Assembly: GCF_003634695.1 (NCBI RefSeq)
Contig: NZ_RBWV01000009.1
Location: 434,001-498,000, forward strand
Origin: Motilibacter peucedani
Lineage (GTDB): Bacteria > Actinomycetota > Actinomycetes > Motilibacterales > Motilibacteraceae
DNA length: 64,000 bases
Reading direction: 5' to 3'
Shown: positions 24,267 through 32,926 of the stretch, one piece after another
Layout: each line of letters begins with the position of its first letter
How positions within the stretch are numbered: position 1 is the first letter of the stretch
Notes under the pieces: generated by a model
Seen by the model: only the letters and a program-made list of their open reading frames with translations
What the model was told of the DNA's origin: nothing
Database searches by the model: none
Made by a program: the position numbers and the translations under genes

Positions 24267-25634
24267 TCAGGCGCCCGGTGAGGCGATGAGCTCGCGGAAG
24301 TAGTCGTTGAGCAGCCGGCCTCCGGGGTCGTAGCGCCGCCGGTGGGCGTCGAACTGCTCGATGCGCGAGCCGAACGCCTTGTCGACCTGCTCGCGCGTCA
24401 GGAAGTTGGTCTGGTTGAACAGCGGGACCCCGCCGAGGTCGCTGCACAGCTGGTTGTAGGCCCGCAGGAACTGGTCCCAGCCCTCGCTGCCGGTGGACAC
24501 CGGGTCGAACGTGATGACGGTCCCGTTGTAGCTGTAGGAGAACAGCGAGCTCTGGTCGTCGTTGATGCGGTAGCCCACGCTGAGGAGGTCGACGCGGTAG
24601 CCGGTGCGGCGGTAGTGCTCCTTGGTGAAGGCGAAGTAGGCCCGCAGGCACTCGACGTAGCGCTCCTCGGGGAACGCCCAGATGCTGAAGGTGTAGCGGG
24701 CGTTGGTGGGCACGACGGGGTAGCGGATCTGCTGCGCCATGGCCGCCGTGCGCTCGCCCTTCACGAAGGTCAGCAGGGCGAAGACGATGAAGCGGTTGTA
24801 GAGGTCGTAGAGCAAGCCCCTCAGACGCCTGCTCCTCACCAGGGTGGTGACCCGATGGCCGAACAGTGGCGCGGCGTGGCTCCAGACGTAGTTGCGCAGC
24901 TTCCACTGCCAGGACGTCAGCGTGCGCGGGTCGCCGACCGGCTCGTAGTGGCGGAACTCGACGGTCACGCTGTCGGTGAAGGGGTTGATGTAGAGCATCA
25001 TCGACTCGCCGCGGGCGCTGAGCTCGGGCAGCCGGGCGGCGAACTGCTCGAAGGTGAAGTGCTCGTGGTGGACGCTGAGGGCGTCGAGCCGGCGCACGCG
25101 GAACGTGGCCTCGTAGACCACACCGAACAACCCGTAGCTCGAGCGCGCCACCTGGAGCAGCTCCGGGTCGTCCTCGGTGAACTCGACCAGCTCGCCGGAG
25201 GGTGTGACCATCTTGATCGCGACCGCGTAGGACGCGAGCTGGCCGAACTCGCCCGCGAACGACGCGTCCTTGGTGCCGCCCGTGCAGGCGCTGCCGATGG
25301 TGATGTTGCCGAGCTCGACGTTGACGTAGAACTGCAGGCCGTTCTTGCGCAGCAGGATGTTGACGTCGAGGTAGAGCGCGCCCGCCTGCGCCGTCACCGT
25401 GTCGTCGCGGATCTCGAGGATGCGGTCCATCTTGCGCATCACCAGCAGCGTGCCGCCTTCGGCGACGCCGCAAGGGGTCGTCGAGTGGTTGGACCCGACG
25501 GCGCGCACAGGAGCGGGATAGCGCTCGGGGTCGCGCATGACCTCGACGATCTGCTCGACCGTCTCGACCTCCACGACGACCCGCGGCGCGGAGACGATCG
25601 AACCGAACCAGTTCGACACTCGGATCGACTGCAT
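24267..25634 (-). CDS. FAD-linked oxidase (lactone/alditol oxidase-like)
   Basis: 455 residues. The N-terminal FAD-binding domain (PCMH type) reads VRAVGSNHSTTPCG, where His50 sits where covalent flavin attachment occurs in gulonolactone and alditol oxidases. Then comes GNITIGSACTGGTKDASF, the pyrophosphate-binding loop. The C-terminal half is a substrate domain ending DPGGRLLNDYF. Many relatives reduce oxygen to hydrogen peroxide. The ATG at 25634 has AGGAGG five bases upstream; codons further upstream are promoter sequence. It is the first gene of the operon with SnoaL-like, duplicated-domain and Dyp peroxidase genes. Confidence 0.82.
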   Translation of the reverse strand: MQSIRVSNWFGSIVSAPRVVVEVETVEQIVEVMRDPERYPAPVRAVGSNHSTTPCGVAEGGTLLVMRKMDRILEIRDDTVTAQAGALYLDVNILLRKNGLQFYVNVELGNITIGSACTGGTKDASFAGEFGQLASYAVAIKMVTPSGELVEFTEDDPELLQVARSSYGLFGVVYEATFRVRRLDALSVHHEHFTFEQFAARLPELSARGESMMLYINPFTDSVTVEFRHYEPVGDPRTLTSWQWKLRNYVWSHAAPLFGHRVTTLVRSRRLRGLLYDLYNRFIVFALLTFVKGERTAAMAQQIRYPVVPTNARYTFSIWAFPEERYVECLRAYFAFTKEHYRRTGYRVDLLSVGYRINDDQSSLFSYSYNGTVITFDPVSTGSEGWDQFLRAYNQLCSDLGGVPLFNQTNFLTREQVDKAFGSRIEQFDAHRRRYDPGGRLLNDYFRELIASPGA

Positions 25635-25661
25635 GGGGGCCTCCTGGGCGCCGTTGATCAC

Positions 25662-25690
25662 AACACACCACCGGGGCAGGTCCGTGTCAA
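25662..25690 (-). promoter_or_regulatory. Candidate promoter of the FAD oxidase-Dyp operon
   Basis: On the minus strand TTGACA (25690-25685) is followed after 17 bases by TGTGTT (25667-25662), 28 bases before the start codon. The -35 is perfect and the -10 poor. This is the best match in the 136-base divergent gap. Confidence 0.4.
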
Positions 25691-25770
25691 GCGCCTGCCC
25701 TCCCAGACATTGACAGGGGCGCACCACCGGCGTCACCGTCGTGACAACGGCTCTGCGCGAAGGGGAAGCC

Positions 25771-26142
25771 ATGCTGCTGAGTCCCGCTGCTGCGCGGAAG
25801 ACGCTCGCCACGATCCGCATCGTCAACGGCGCCGCCGGCCTGCTCGCGCCCCAGCTGCTGCTCGGCCGCCTCGGCACCGACACCCGGCTGGACCGGTCGG
25901 GCTTCTACCCCTTCCGCATGTTCGGGATCCGCACCGTGCTCATCGGCGCCGACCTTCTGGTGCTGCAGGGGGAGCAGCGCCGGCGGGCGGTGCAGCTCGC
26001 GGTCCTGATCCACACCACCGACACGCTGTCGGCGGCGACGGCAGGGGTACGCGGTGACCTCCCCCGCCGTGCTGCGGTCGTCACGACCCTGGTGTCGGCG
26101 ACCAACACCGCGCTGGCGCTGGTGGCCGCGTCGGGGGAGTAG
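25771..26142 (+). CDS. Small integral membrane protein, four helices
   Basis: 123 residues with hydrophobic segments at about 12-32, 42-62, 66-80 and 98-119. It resembles the DUF4267-type small membrane proteins in layout (RIVNGAAGLLAP, FGIRTVLIGADLL), but I cannot assign the family firmly. The ATG at 25771 has AAGGGGA five bases upstream; an in-frame GTG at 25741 lacks a site. It is divergent from the FAD oxidase operon and 15 bases before the zinc-ribbon gene, so it may be co-transcribed with the latter. Confidence 0.6.
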   Translation: MLLSPAAARKTLATIRIVNGAAGLLAPQLLLGRLGTDTRLDRSGFYPFRMFGIRTVLIGADLLVLQGEQRRRAVQLAVLIHTTDTLSAATAGVRGDLPRRAAVVTTLVSATNTALALVAASGE

Positions 26143-26157
26143 GCGCAGGATGGCTCG

Positions 26158-27051
26158 ATGGTCGACACCCTGTGCCCCTCCTGCGGCTCTCGCTCACCGG
26201 ACGTGCTCGACGTCCTCACCGACCAGCGGCGCCGCTACAGCTGCCAGCGGTGCGGCGAGGTCTGGGTCGCCGGGGACCCGCAGCCGGTGCCTCGCGCGGC
26301 CGGCGGCCGACGCCCGGCTGTGCAGGCGTACTCGCGGTCCAGAGCCGACTTCCCGACGCCCGAGCAGGTGGAGCCTGACCGACGCGCCCGCGTCGAGGCG
26401 CTGAAGGCGCGCTTCCTCGCGGAGCACCCGGCCCCTGAGCCGCGCGTGGCGGAGTTCTGGGCGACCTATCAGCGGGTCTTCGCCGAGGACGGCCTCGACC
26501 GGGCCGACCCCAAGGCGTTCCACTTCTTCGCCAACAGCCCGGTCGGGGCCTACGCGGGCCAGATGACGGTCTTCAACAACGAGTGGAAGGACCTCGGGCC
26601 GCGGGAGGGCGCGCGACGGGTCGCGGAGTCCGTGCGGTTCCTGCTCTACGGCCCGGAGGACCAGGTCATCGAGGACCGGCTGACCTACCTCGTGCAGCCT
26701 GGTTGCCCCATCGGCATGAAGGGGTGGAAGGAGGCCCTGCTCACGAAGGTCCTCTGCATCGTCGAGCCCGACCGGTTCCTGCCCATCGTGACCTACGGGA
26801 GTCCCGACGTCGGCAAGCGCGCTCTGGCGCGTTCCATCTGGGGCCTCGAGCTGCCGGCGGCCGACAGGACGTCGATGACCCTGGGCCGGCTCGTGGTCTG
26901 GAGCAACGACCTGTTGCGCGCCTTGGCGGGTGACGGCTTCGCGCACGCGGAGCATGCGTCGTCGTTCCTGTGGTGGGCGAAGGACTTCGCCGGCGATCTC
27001 GCCGGCGCAGCGCCCGCGCGCGCCGCCGGAGGCAGTGCCTCGAGGAGGTGA
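26158..27051 (+). CDS. Zinc-ribbon protein of unknown function
   Basis: 297 residues. The N-terminus carries a zinc ribbon CPSC...CQRC (Cys6, Cys9, Cys30, Cys33 approximately), then a Pro/Arg linker. The helical body includes FFANSPVGAYAGQMTVFNNEW and LLTKVLCIVEPDRFLPIVTYGSPDVGKRALARSIWGL. The latter stretch recalls the helical substrate-recognition part found in some restriction or nuclease-associated proteins (pattern: K-L-Lx-P-x-RFLPI), but no nuclease motif is present. The stop codon lies five bases from the 3' end of the convergent tRNA-Leu, a place where mobile genes often settle. Function unknown. Confidence 0.6.
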   Translation: MVDTLCPSCGSRSPDVLDVLTDQRRRYSCQRCGEVWVAGDPQPVPRAAGGRRPAVQAYSRSRADFPTPEQVEPDRRARVEALKARFLAEHPAPEPRVAEFWATYQRVFAEDGLDRADPKAFHFFANSPVGAYAGQMTVFNNEWKDLGPREGARRVAESVRFLLYGPEDQVIEDRLTYLVQPGCPIGMKGWKEALLTKVLCIVEPDRFLPIVTYGSPDVGKRALARSIWGLELPAADRTSMTLGRLVVWSNDLLRALAGDGFAHAEHASSFLWWAKDFAGDLAGAAPARAAGGSASRR

Positions 27052-27055
27052 GGGG

Positions 27056-27138
27056 TGCGCGAGGGGGGACTTGAACCCCCACACCCTTTCGGGCACTGGC
27101 ACCTGAAGCCAGCGCGTCTGCCATTCCGCCACTCGCGC
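27056..27138 (-). tRNA. tRNA-Leu (CAG)
   Basis: 83 nucleotides including the discriminator A; CCA is not encoded. Acceptor arms GCGCGAG and CTCGCGC pair fully. The anticodon loop TTCAGGT holds CAG (27105-27103 on the minus strand). A long variable arm (TGCCCGAAAGGGTG) marks a class II leucine tRNA, and the T loop reads GGGTTCAAGTCCC. Confidence 0.95.
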
Positions 27139-27272
27139 ATGCACCGCCGGACCCACGCGGAGCGACCGCGGAGCGAACCTCCGGGCAGCCGGAGCAGGAC
27201 GTTGCAGTCCCTGAGGGTAGCAGCCTCCACAGGCACGCGTACGCGTCGGGACGTCCCGCGGCCCCTGCGCGT

Positions 27273-27278
27273 TACGAT
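27273..27278 (+). promoter_or_regulatory. Candidate -10 element before fhaA
   Basis: TACGAT fits the actinobacterial -10 pattern TAnnnT. No convincing -35 is found at the expected distance. The 230-base gap between tRNA-Leu and fhaA shows no gene. Confidence 0.3.
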
Positions 27279-27368
27279 CGGGGTGCGCCACCGCTGGTGC
27301 GCCGACGAGCGAACTCCGCCTGGCAGAGGCCCCGGCGGGATCCGACGACGCGAGACGAGGGAGGTGCC

Positions 27369-28235
27369 GTGGGCGTCCTGCAGCGCTTCGAGCGGCGCGT
27401 CGAGACCCTCGTCAACGGCGCGTTCGCCCGCGCCTTCAAGTCCGAGGTCAAGCCGGTCGAGATCGCGGCCGCGCTGCAGCGCGAGGCCGACGACAAGGCC
27501 CAGGTCCTCTCCCGCGAGCGGGTGATGGTGCCCAACTCCTACGTCGTCGAGCTCAGCCCGCGCGACTCCGAGCGGCTCGACCCCTGGTCCGAGCCCCTGC
27601 GCGCCGAGCTGGCCGCGATGGTGGCCGAGCACGCCGAGGCCCAGGGCTACTCGCCGACGGGCCGGGTCGGCGTCGAGTTCGAGCGCCACGACGACCTCGA
27701 CACCGGCATGTTCCGCGTGCGCTCGCGGGCCGACGCGGCACCCCCGCCCGTCCGCGTCGAGGCGCGCCGGGCCCCGGCACCCGCCCCCGCTCCGGCGGGG
27801 GCCGCCTGGTCGGAGCAGGAGCGGCGGCCTCCGGCACCCGTCCCGCGCGGCGCCGACGCGACGGTCGTGCAGCGGGTCGCGCGCACCCCCGAGCCGTGGC
27901 TCGAGGTGGAGGGCGCGCGCGTACCCCTCCGCCAGGGCGTCACCGTCATCGGCCGCGGCTCCGAGGCCGACCTGCGCCTCGACGACCCCGGTGTCTCGCG
28001 CCGGCACGCATCCCTCCAGGTCGCAGGGTCCCGCGCCCGGCTGCTCGACCTGGGCTCCACCAACGGCACGATCGTCGCCGGCCAGCGGGTGCGCGACACC
28101 GACCTGCGCGACGGCGACACGGTGGTGCTGGGCCGCTCGACCGTCGTCTTCCACAGCGACGCGGTCGCCCTGCGACCCGACGCCTACGGACCCGCCGGCG
28201 AGGACCCCGACTCCTTCGTCCCGGGGCTGCGATGA
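27369..28235 (+). CDS. fhaA: FhaA, FHA-domain protein with DUF3662
   Basis: 288 residues. The N-terminal DUF3662 domain (VLQRFERRVETLVNGAFARAFKSEVKPVEIAAALQREAD) is followed by a Pro/Ala/Arg linker at about 125-170. A C-terminal FHA domain has the phosphothreonine-binding signature GRGSEADLRLDDPGVSRRHASL and GSTNGT. In mycobacteria FhaA binds phosphorylated partners of PknB, including the MurJ pseudokinase, in peptidoglycan control. The GTG at 27369 follows GGGAGG. It is the first gene of the fhaA-fhaB-pstP-rodA-pbpA-pknA-pknB set, in the usual actinobacterial order. Confidence 0.93.
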   Translation: MGVLQRFERRVETLVNGAFARAFKSEVKPVEIAAALQREADDKAQVLSRERVMVPNSYVVELSPRDSERLDPWSEPLRAELAAMVAEHAEAQGYSPTGRVGVEFERHDDLDTGMFRVRSRADAAPPPVRVEARRAPAPAPAPAGAAWSEQERRPPAPVPRGADATVVQRVARTPEPWLEVEGARVPLRQGVTVIGRGSEADLRLDDPGVSRRHASLQVAGSRARLLDLGSTNGTIVAGQRVRDTDLRDGDTVVLGRSTVVFHSDAVALRPDAYGPAGEDPDSFVPGLR

Positions 28236-28268
28236 TCTCGCCAGCAGCGGCGACGAAGGGCTGGTGAC

Positions 28269-28772
28269 GTGGAGGAGCTCTCGGGGCTCACGCTCGGGGT
28301 CATCAAGCTCGGGTTCCTGGCCGTCCTGTGGCTGTTCGTGCTGACCGCCGTGGGCGTCATGCGCTCCGACCTGTTCGGCACCCGGCTCGCGCGCCGCGGC
28401 ACCGGCTCGGGCGGCGCCATCCGCGCGGAGCGCCCTGCGCGGGCCTCCCGGGCGCCGAAGGAGCCGCGCCGCCGCCGTGGCGCCCCGACCACGCTCGTCG
28501 TGACCGAGGGCCCGCTCGCCGGCACGACGGTCCCACTGGGACCGGTGCCCATCACCGTCGGCCGGGCGCCCGACAACACGATCGTGCTGGCCGACGACTA
28601 CGCCTCCGGCCACCACGCGCGGCTGTTCGGCCAGGACGACGAGTGGTACGTCGAGGACCTCGGCTCCACCAACGGCACCTGGGTCGAGCGCACCCGCGTG
28701 GCGAGCCCGACCAGCGTGCGGGCCGGGGTGCCCGTACGCGTGGGCCGCACCGTCCTCGAGCTGCGGAAGTAG
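28269..28772 (+). CDS. fhaB: FhaB (FipA), membrane FHA-domain protein
   Basis: 167 residues. One N-terminal membrane helix (about 8-32) and a basic linker lead to an FHA domain with GRAPDNTIVLADDYASGHHARL and GSTNGTWV. In mycobacteria it is a PknA/PknB substrate that links FtsZ and FtsQ under stress. The start is GTG (VEELSGLTLG). It lies 33 bases after fhaA and four bases before pstP. Confidence 0.92.
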   Translation: MEELSGLTLGVIKLGFLAVLWLFVLTAVGVMRSDLFGTRLARRGTGSGGAIRAERPARASRAPKEPRRRRGAPTTLVVTEGPLAGTTVPLGPVPITVGRAPDNTIVLADDYASGHHARLFGQDDEWYVEDLGSTNGTWVERTRVASPTSVRAGVPVRVGRTVLELRK

Positions 28773-28776
28773 GCGC

Positions 28777-30054
28777 ATGGCGACGGCACTGCGGTTCGCC
28801 GCGCGCTCCGACGTGGGCCTGCTGCGCGACGGCAACGAGGACTCCGGCTACGCCGGCCCGCGGCTGCTCGCGGTCGCCGACGGCGTCGGCGGGCACGTCG
28901 CCGGCGAGGTCGCGAGCTCGCTGGCGATCGCCACCATGGCAGCCCTCGACGAGGACCCGCCCGGCAACGACCTGCTGACCTCGCTGCGCGCCGCCGTGAC
29001 CGCGGCCAACGAGCAGATCGGCGCGATGATCCTCGGCGACCCCGCGCTCGAGGGCATGGGCACGACGCTCACCGCGCTGCTGCGTACCGGCTCCCGCCTC
29101 GCGCTCGTGCACGTCGGCGACTCGCGCGGCTACCTGCTGCGCGACGGCTCGCTCGAGCAGATCACCCACGACCACACGTTCGTGCAGTCACTGGTCGACG
29201 AGGGCCGCATCACCCGCGAGGAGGCCGGCTCCCACCCCCAGCGCAACCTGATCACCCGCGCGCTCTCCGGCCACGGAGAGGTCGAGCCCGACCTCTCCGT
29301 CCGCGAGGCCCGCGCTGGGGACCGCTACCTGCTCTGCAGCGACGGGCTCTCCGGCGTGGTCTCCGACGAGACCCTTCACGAGGTGCTCACCGAGGCCGTC
29401 GACCCGGACGCCGCGTGCGAGTCGCTCGTGCAGTACGCGTTGCGCGCCGGCGGCCCCGACAACGTCACGGTCGTGGTGGCCGACGTCGTCGACACCGGCG
29501 CGAGCCCGTCGCAGGTCCCGCAGGTGGTCGGCGCGGTCGCCGACGAGCGCGCCGGTCGCGGCGGCGGGATGCTGCCGCGGCCCTCGGCCGCCCAGCGCGC
29601 GGCCGCTCTTCGTCCTGCCGCCATCGAGGTGGCGACGCCCCCGCCGCCCGAGCGGCCGCGGCGCTGGCCGATCGCGCTCGTGCTGGTGCTCGCCCTTGCG
29701 GCGCTCGGCGCCGGCGGGTGGGGCGCCTGGCACTGGTCGCAGGGCCAGTACTACGTCGGCGCCCACGAGGGCCACGTCGCGATCTACCGCGGCCTGCCGC
29801 AGTCGCTCGCCGGCGTCTCGCTGTCCTCGGTGGTGCAGGACGAGCCGGTCGCCCTCACCGACCTGCCCGACTTCGCGGTGCAGAAGCTCAACGACGGGAT
29901 CGCGGCCGACAGCCTCGCCGACGCCCGCGTCCGCGTCACGACCCTCGCCGAGCAGGCGGCACGCTGCCGGCAGACCCCCGACGCCGCCGAGTGCCACGAC
30001 GCCGACGACGAGCTGGCCACGACTCCCAGCGCCAGCCCGGGAGCGACGTCGTGA
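28777..30054 (+). CDS. pstP: PstP, PP2C-family Ser/Thr protein phosphatase
   Basis: 425 residues. The PP2C domain occupies 1-240 with DVGLLRDGNEDS, VADGVGGH, VHVGDSRGYLLRDG, LCSDGLSGVV and GGPDNVTVVV, the complete metal-binding set. A Pro-rich linker leads to a membrane helix at about 291-311, then an outside domain of about 100 residues. It reverses phosphorylation by PknA and PknB. The stop overlaps the rodA start as GTGA. Confidence 0.93.
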   Translation: MATALRFAARSDVGLLRDGNEDSGYAGPRLLAVADGVGGHVAGEVASSLAIATMAALDEDPPGNDLLTSLRAAVTAANEQIGAMILGDPALEGMGTTLTALLRTGSRLALVHVGDSRGYLLRDGSLEQITHDHTFVQSLVDEGRITREEAGSHPQRNLITRALSGHGEVEPDLSVREARAGDRYLLCSDGLSGVVSDETLHEVLTEAVDPDAACESLVQYALRAGGPDNVTVVVADVVDTGASPSQVPQVVGAVADERAGRGGGMLPRPSAAQRAAALRPAAIEVATPPPPERPRRWPIALVLVLALAALGAGGWGAWHWSQGQYYVGAHEGHVAIYRGLPQSLAGVSLSSVVQDEPVALTDLPDFAVQKLNDGIAADSLADARVRVTTLAEQAARCRQTPDAAECHDADDELATTPSASPGATS

Positions 30055-31472
30055 CGACGACCAGCGCGATGACGCTGACCCCCCAGGCGACGCGCAGCCG
30101 ACGGGGCGCGGAACTGTTCCTGCTGGTCGTCGGCGGGTTGGTCTTCGTGGGCGCGTACGCCGCGGTCGGCCTCGGCGTCAACGGCGAGCTCCCTGCCAAC
30201 CTCGGCACCTACGGCGCGTTCCTCGCGGTGCTGCTGCTCGCCGCCCACCTGGTGGTGCGCCGGACGGCCCGCTACGCCGACCCGGTGCTGCTGCCGGCGG
30301 TCGGGGTCCTCAACGGGCTCGGCCTGGCGATGATCCACCGGCTCGACCTCGCCGACGTGAAGCGCGGCGAGGAGGCGCGGGGCGCGCTGCCCAGCGGCGA
30401 CGCGCTCTCGCAGCTGACCTGGATGACCGTGGGCGTCGCGCTCTTCGCGCTCGTGCTCATCGGCGTGCGCGACCACCGCACCCTGCAGCGCTACACCTAC
30501 ACCGCGATGGTGCTCGGCATCGGGCTGCTGCTCCTGCCGCTGGTGCCGGGCATCGGCGTGACGCTCAACGGCTCGCGCATCTGGATCCGCGCCCTCGGCT
30601 TCTCGTTCCAGCCCGGCGAGGCCGCCAAGGTCGTGCTGATGGTGTTCTTCGCGGGCTACCTCGTCGTCAAGCGCGACGTGCTCGCGCTGGCGGGGCGGCG
30701 GGTGCTGGGGGTCGACCTCCCGCGCGGGCGCGACCTCGGCCCGCTGATGCTCGTCTGGCTCGCCTGCCTGGCGATCCTCGTCTTCGAGAAGGACCTCGGC
30801 ACCTCGGTGCTGTTCTTCGGCTCGTTCGTCATGCTGCTCTACGTCGCCACCCAGCGGCGCAGCTGGCTGATCCTCGGCGCGCTGCTGTTCGCCGTGGGCG
30901 GGTGGTTCGCCTACAAGTCCTTCGGCCACGTGCACGTGCGCGTCGACGCCTGGCTGCACCCCTTCGCCCACCCCGAGCTCGGCCCGACCCAGTTGACGCA
31001 GGGGCTCTTCGGCCTGGCGGCCGGCGGCATCCTCGGCACGGGTCTGGGCCTCGGGCGGCCCGACCTCGTCCCGCTGGCCAAGAGCGACTTCATCGTCGCC
31101 TCGATCGGCGAGGAGCTCGGGCTCACCGGGCTGATGGCCGTGCTGCTGCTCTACGGGATCATCGTCGAGCGCGGCCTGCGCACTGCGATCGCCTCCCGCG
31201 ACGCCTTCGGCAAGCTGCTCGCGGCCGGCCTGTCCTTCATCATCGGCATCCAGGTGTTCGTCGTCGTCGGCGGTGTCACCCGGCTCATCCCGCTGACCGG
31301 CCTGACCACGCCGTTCCTCTCCTACGGCGGGTCGTCGCTCGTCGTCAACTGGATGATCATCGCGCTGCTGCTGCGCATGAGCGACGCGGCCCGGCGCCCC
31401 GCACCCGTACCGTCGACGGCCGCGAGCACCGCGAGCGCGACCACCGGGCGACAGCCGGCGGTGCAGCCGTGA
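30051..31472 (+). CDS. rodA: RodA, SEDS-family peptidoglycan glycosyltransferase
   Basis: 473 residues with about twelve membrane helices. SEDS signatures include GVTLNGSRIWIRALGFSFQPGEAAKV and the C-terminal TGLTTPFLSYGGSSLVVNW. It polymerises lipid II during cell elongation together with a class B penicillin-binding protein, here the next gene. The GTG at 30051 has GGGAG seven bases upstream. Both ends overlap neighbours as GTGA. Confidence 0.93.
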   Translation: MTTTSAMTLTPQATRSRRGAELFLLVVGGLVFVGAYAAVGLGVNGELPANLGTYGAFLAVLLLAAHLVVRRTARYADPVLLPAVGVLNGLGLAMIHRLDLADVKRGEEARGALPSGDALSQLTWMTVGVALFALVLIGVRDHRTLQRYTYTAMVLGIGLLLLPLVPGIGVTLNGSRIWIRALGFSFQPGEAAKVVLMVFFAGYLVVKRDVLALAGRRVLGVDLPRGRDLGPLMLVWLACLAILVFEKDLGTSVLFFGSFVMLLYVATQRRSWLILGALLFAVGGWFAYKSFGHVHVRVDAWLHPFAHPELGPTQLTQGLFGLAAGGILGTGLGLGRPDLVPLAKSDFIVASIGEELGLTGLMAVLLLYGIIVERGLRTAIASRDAFGKLLAAGLSFIIGIQVFVVVGGVTRLIPLTGLTTPFLSYGGSSLVVNWMIIALLLRMSDAARRPAPVPSTAASTASATTGRQPAVQP

Positions 31473-32926
31473 ACCGCCCCCTCCGGCGCATGGCGGCGGC
31501 GATGATGGTGCTGTTCGCGCTGCTCATCCTCAACGTCAACTACCTGCAGGCCGTCGAGGCGGGCAGCCTCAACGCCAAGCCGGGCAACCGGCGGGTCCTG
31601 CTGCTCGAGTACAGCAAGCAGCGCGGCCCGATCAACGTCGGCAGCCGGGCGATCGCGACGAGCGTCAAGACCGACGACCAGCTCGTCTACCAGCGCACCT
31701 ATCCCAGCCGCGGGCTGTTCGCCCACGTCACGGGCTACTGGTCGCTGTTCGACAAGACCGGCATCGAGAAGGCGCAGAACCCGGTCCTGTCGGGCACCGA
31801 CGACCGGCTGCGCATCCGCCGGCCGATCGACCTCGTGACCGGCCAGAGGATCCAGGGCGGGGCCGTGCAGCTCACGCTCAACACCAAGGCCCAGCAGGCC
31901 GCCACGGTCGGGCTGCAGAAGGCGGGCTCGGTCGGCGCGGTCGTCGCCATCGAGCCGAGCACCGGCAAGATCCTCGCCCTGCAGAGCCTGCCGACCTTCG
32001 ACCCGACACCGCTGGCGAGCCACGACGCCGGCACGGTGCTGAAGGCCTACGACGCGCTCAACGACGACCCGGCCAAGCCCCTGCTCGACCGCGCGCTGGG
32101 CGAGAACTATCCGCCCGGCTCGACGTTCAAGCTGGTCACGGCGGCCGCGGCTCTCTCGTCGGGCAAGTACACCCGGCTCGGCAAGGTGCCCGGGCAGGCG
32201 AGCCTCGACCTGCCGCAGACCGACAAGGACCTGCCCAACGAGAACGGCCGGCCCTGCGGCGACGGCAGCCCGACCCTGCAGGTCGCGCTCGAGAAGTCGT
32301 GCAACACCTCCTTCGGCGCGATCGGCATGGCGCTCGGCCCGGACGCCCTGCGCGAGCAGGCCGAGCGCTTCGGCTTCGACGACACCGAGCTGACCGTGCC
32401 GCTGCCGGTGGCCACCAGCTCGTTCCCCGGCAACCCGACGCCGCCGCAGGTCGCGCAGAGCGCCATCGGCCAGTTCGAGGTGAAGTCGACCCCGCTGCAG
32501 ATGGCCATGGTGGTCGCGGCGATCGCCAACAAGGGCTCGCTCATGAAGCCCTACCTCGTCGACCGGGTGCTCGGGCCCGACCTGACGGTGCTCGACCGCA
32601 CGACGCCCGAGCAGCTCAGCGAGGCCGTCACGCCGGAGGTCGCGGGCGAGCTCACCACGATGATGGAGGACGTCGTCACCAACGGCACCGGCACCAACGC
32701 CCGGATCGACGGCGTACGCGTCGCCGGCAAGACCGGCACCGCGCAGGTCGGGGGCGGCAAGAACCCGCACGCGTGGTTCGTGTCCTTCGCCCCCGCCGAC
32801 GACCCCAAGGTCGCCGTCGCCGTGGTCGTCCCGAACGGCGGGACAGCTCGAGAAGTCAGCGGCAACCAGGTTGCCGCACCCATCGCGAGAGCCGTGATGC
32901 AAGCAGTGCTCGGAGGTACGTCGTGA
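31469..32926 (+). CDS. pbpA: PbpA, class B penicillin-binding protein (transpeptidase)
   Basis: 485 residues. A short N-terminal tail and one membrane helix (about 8-27) lead to a PBP dimerisation domain and a transpeptidase domain. The catalytic motifs are Ser218-x-x-Lys (GSTFK), Ser277-Cys-Asn and Lys421-Thr-Gly. It cross-links peptidoglycan and partners RodA encoded just before. Starts and stops overlap neighbours as GTGA. Confidence 0.93.
   Translation: MNRPLRRMAAAMMVLFALLILNVNYLQAVEAGSLNAKPGNRRVLLLEYSKQRGPINVGSRAIATSVKTDDQLVYQRTYPSRGLFAHVTGYWSLFDKTGIEKAQNPVLSGTDDRLRIRRPIDLVTGQRIQGGAVQLTLNTKAQQAATVGLQKAGSVGAVVAIEPSTGKILALQSLPTFDPTPLASHDAGTVLKAYDALNDDPAKPLLDRALGENYPPGSTFKLVTAAAALSSGKYTRLGKVPGQASLDLPQTDKDLPNENGRPCGDGSPTLQVALEKSCNTSFGAIGMALGPDALREQAERFGFDDTELTVPLPVATSSFPGNPTPPQVAQSAIGQFEVKSTPLQMAMVVAAIANKGSLMKPYLVDRVLGPDLTVLDRTTPEQLSEAVTPEVAGELTTMMEDVVTNGTGTNARIDGVRVAGKTGTAQVGGGKNPHAWFVSFAPADDPKVAVAVVVPNGGTAREVSGNQVAAPIARAVMQAVLGGTS

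Noticed and set aside
26158-27138. Integrated mobile element at tRNA-Leu
   Set aside because: No integrase, no att-like direct repeat of the tRNA end and only one gene of unknown origin; kept as a question, not a call.
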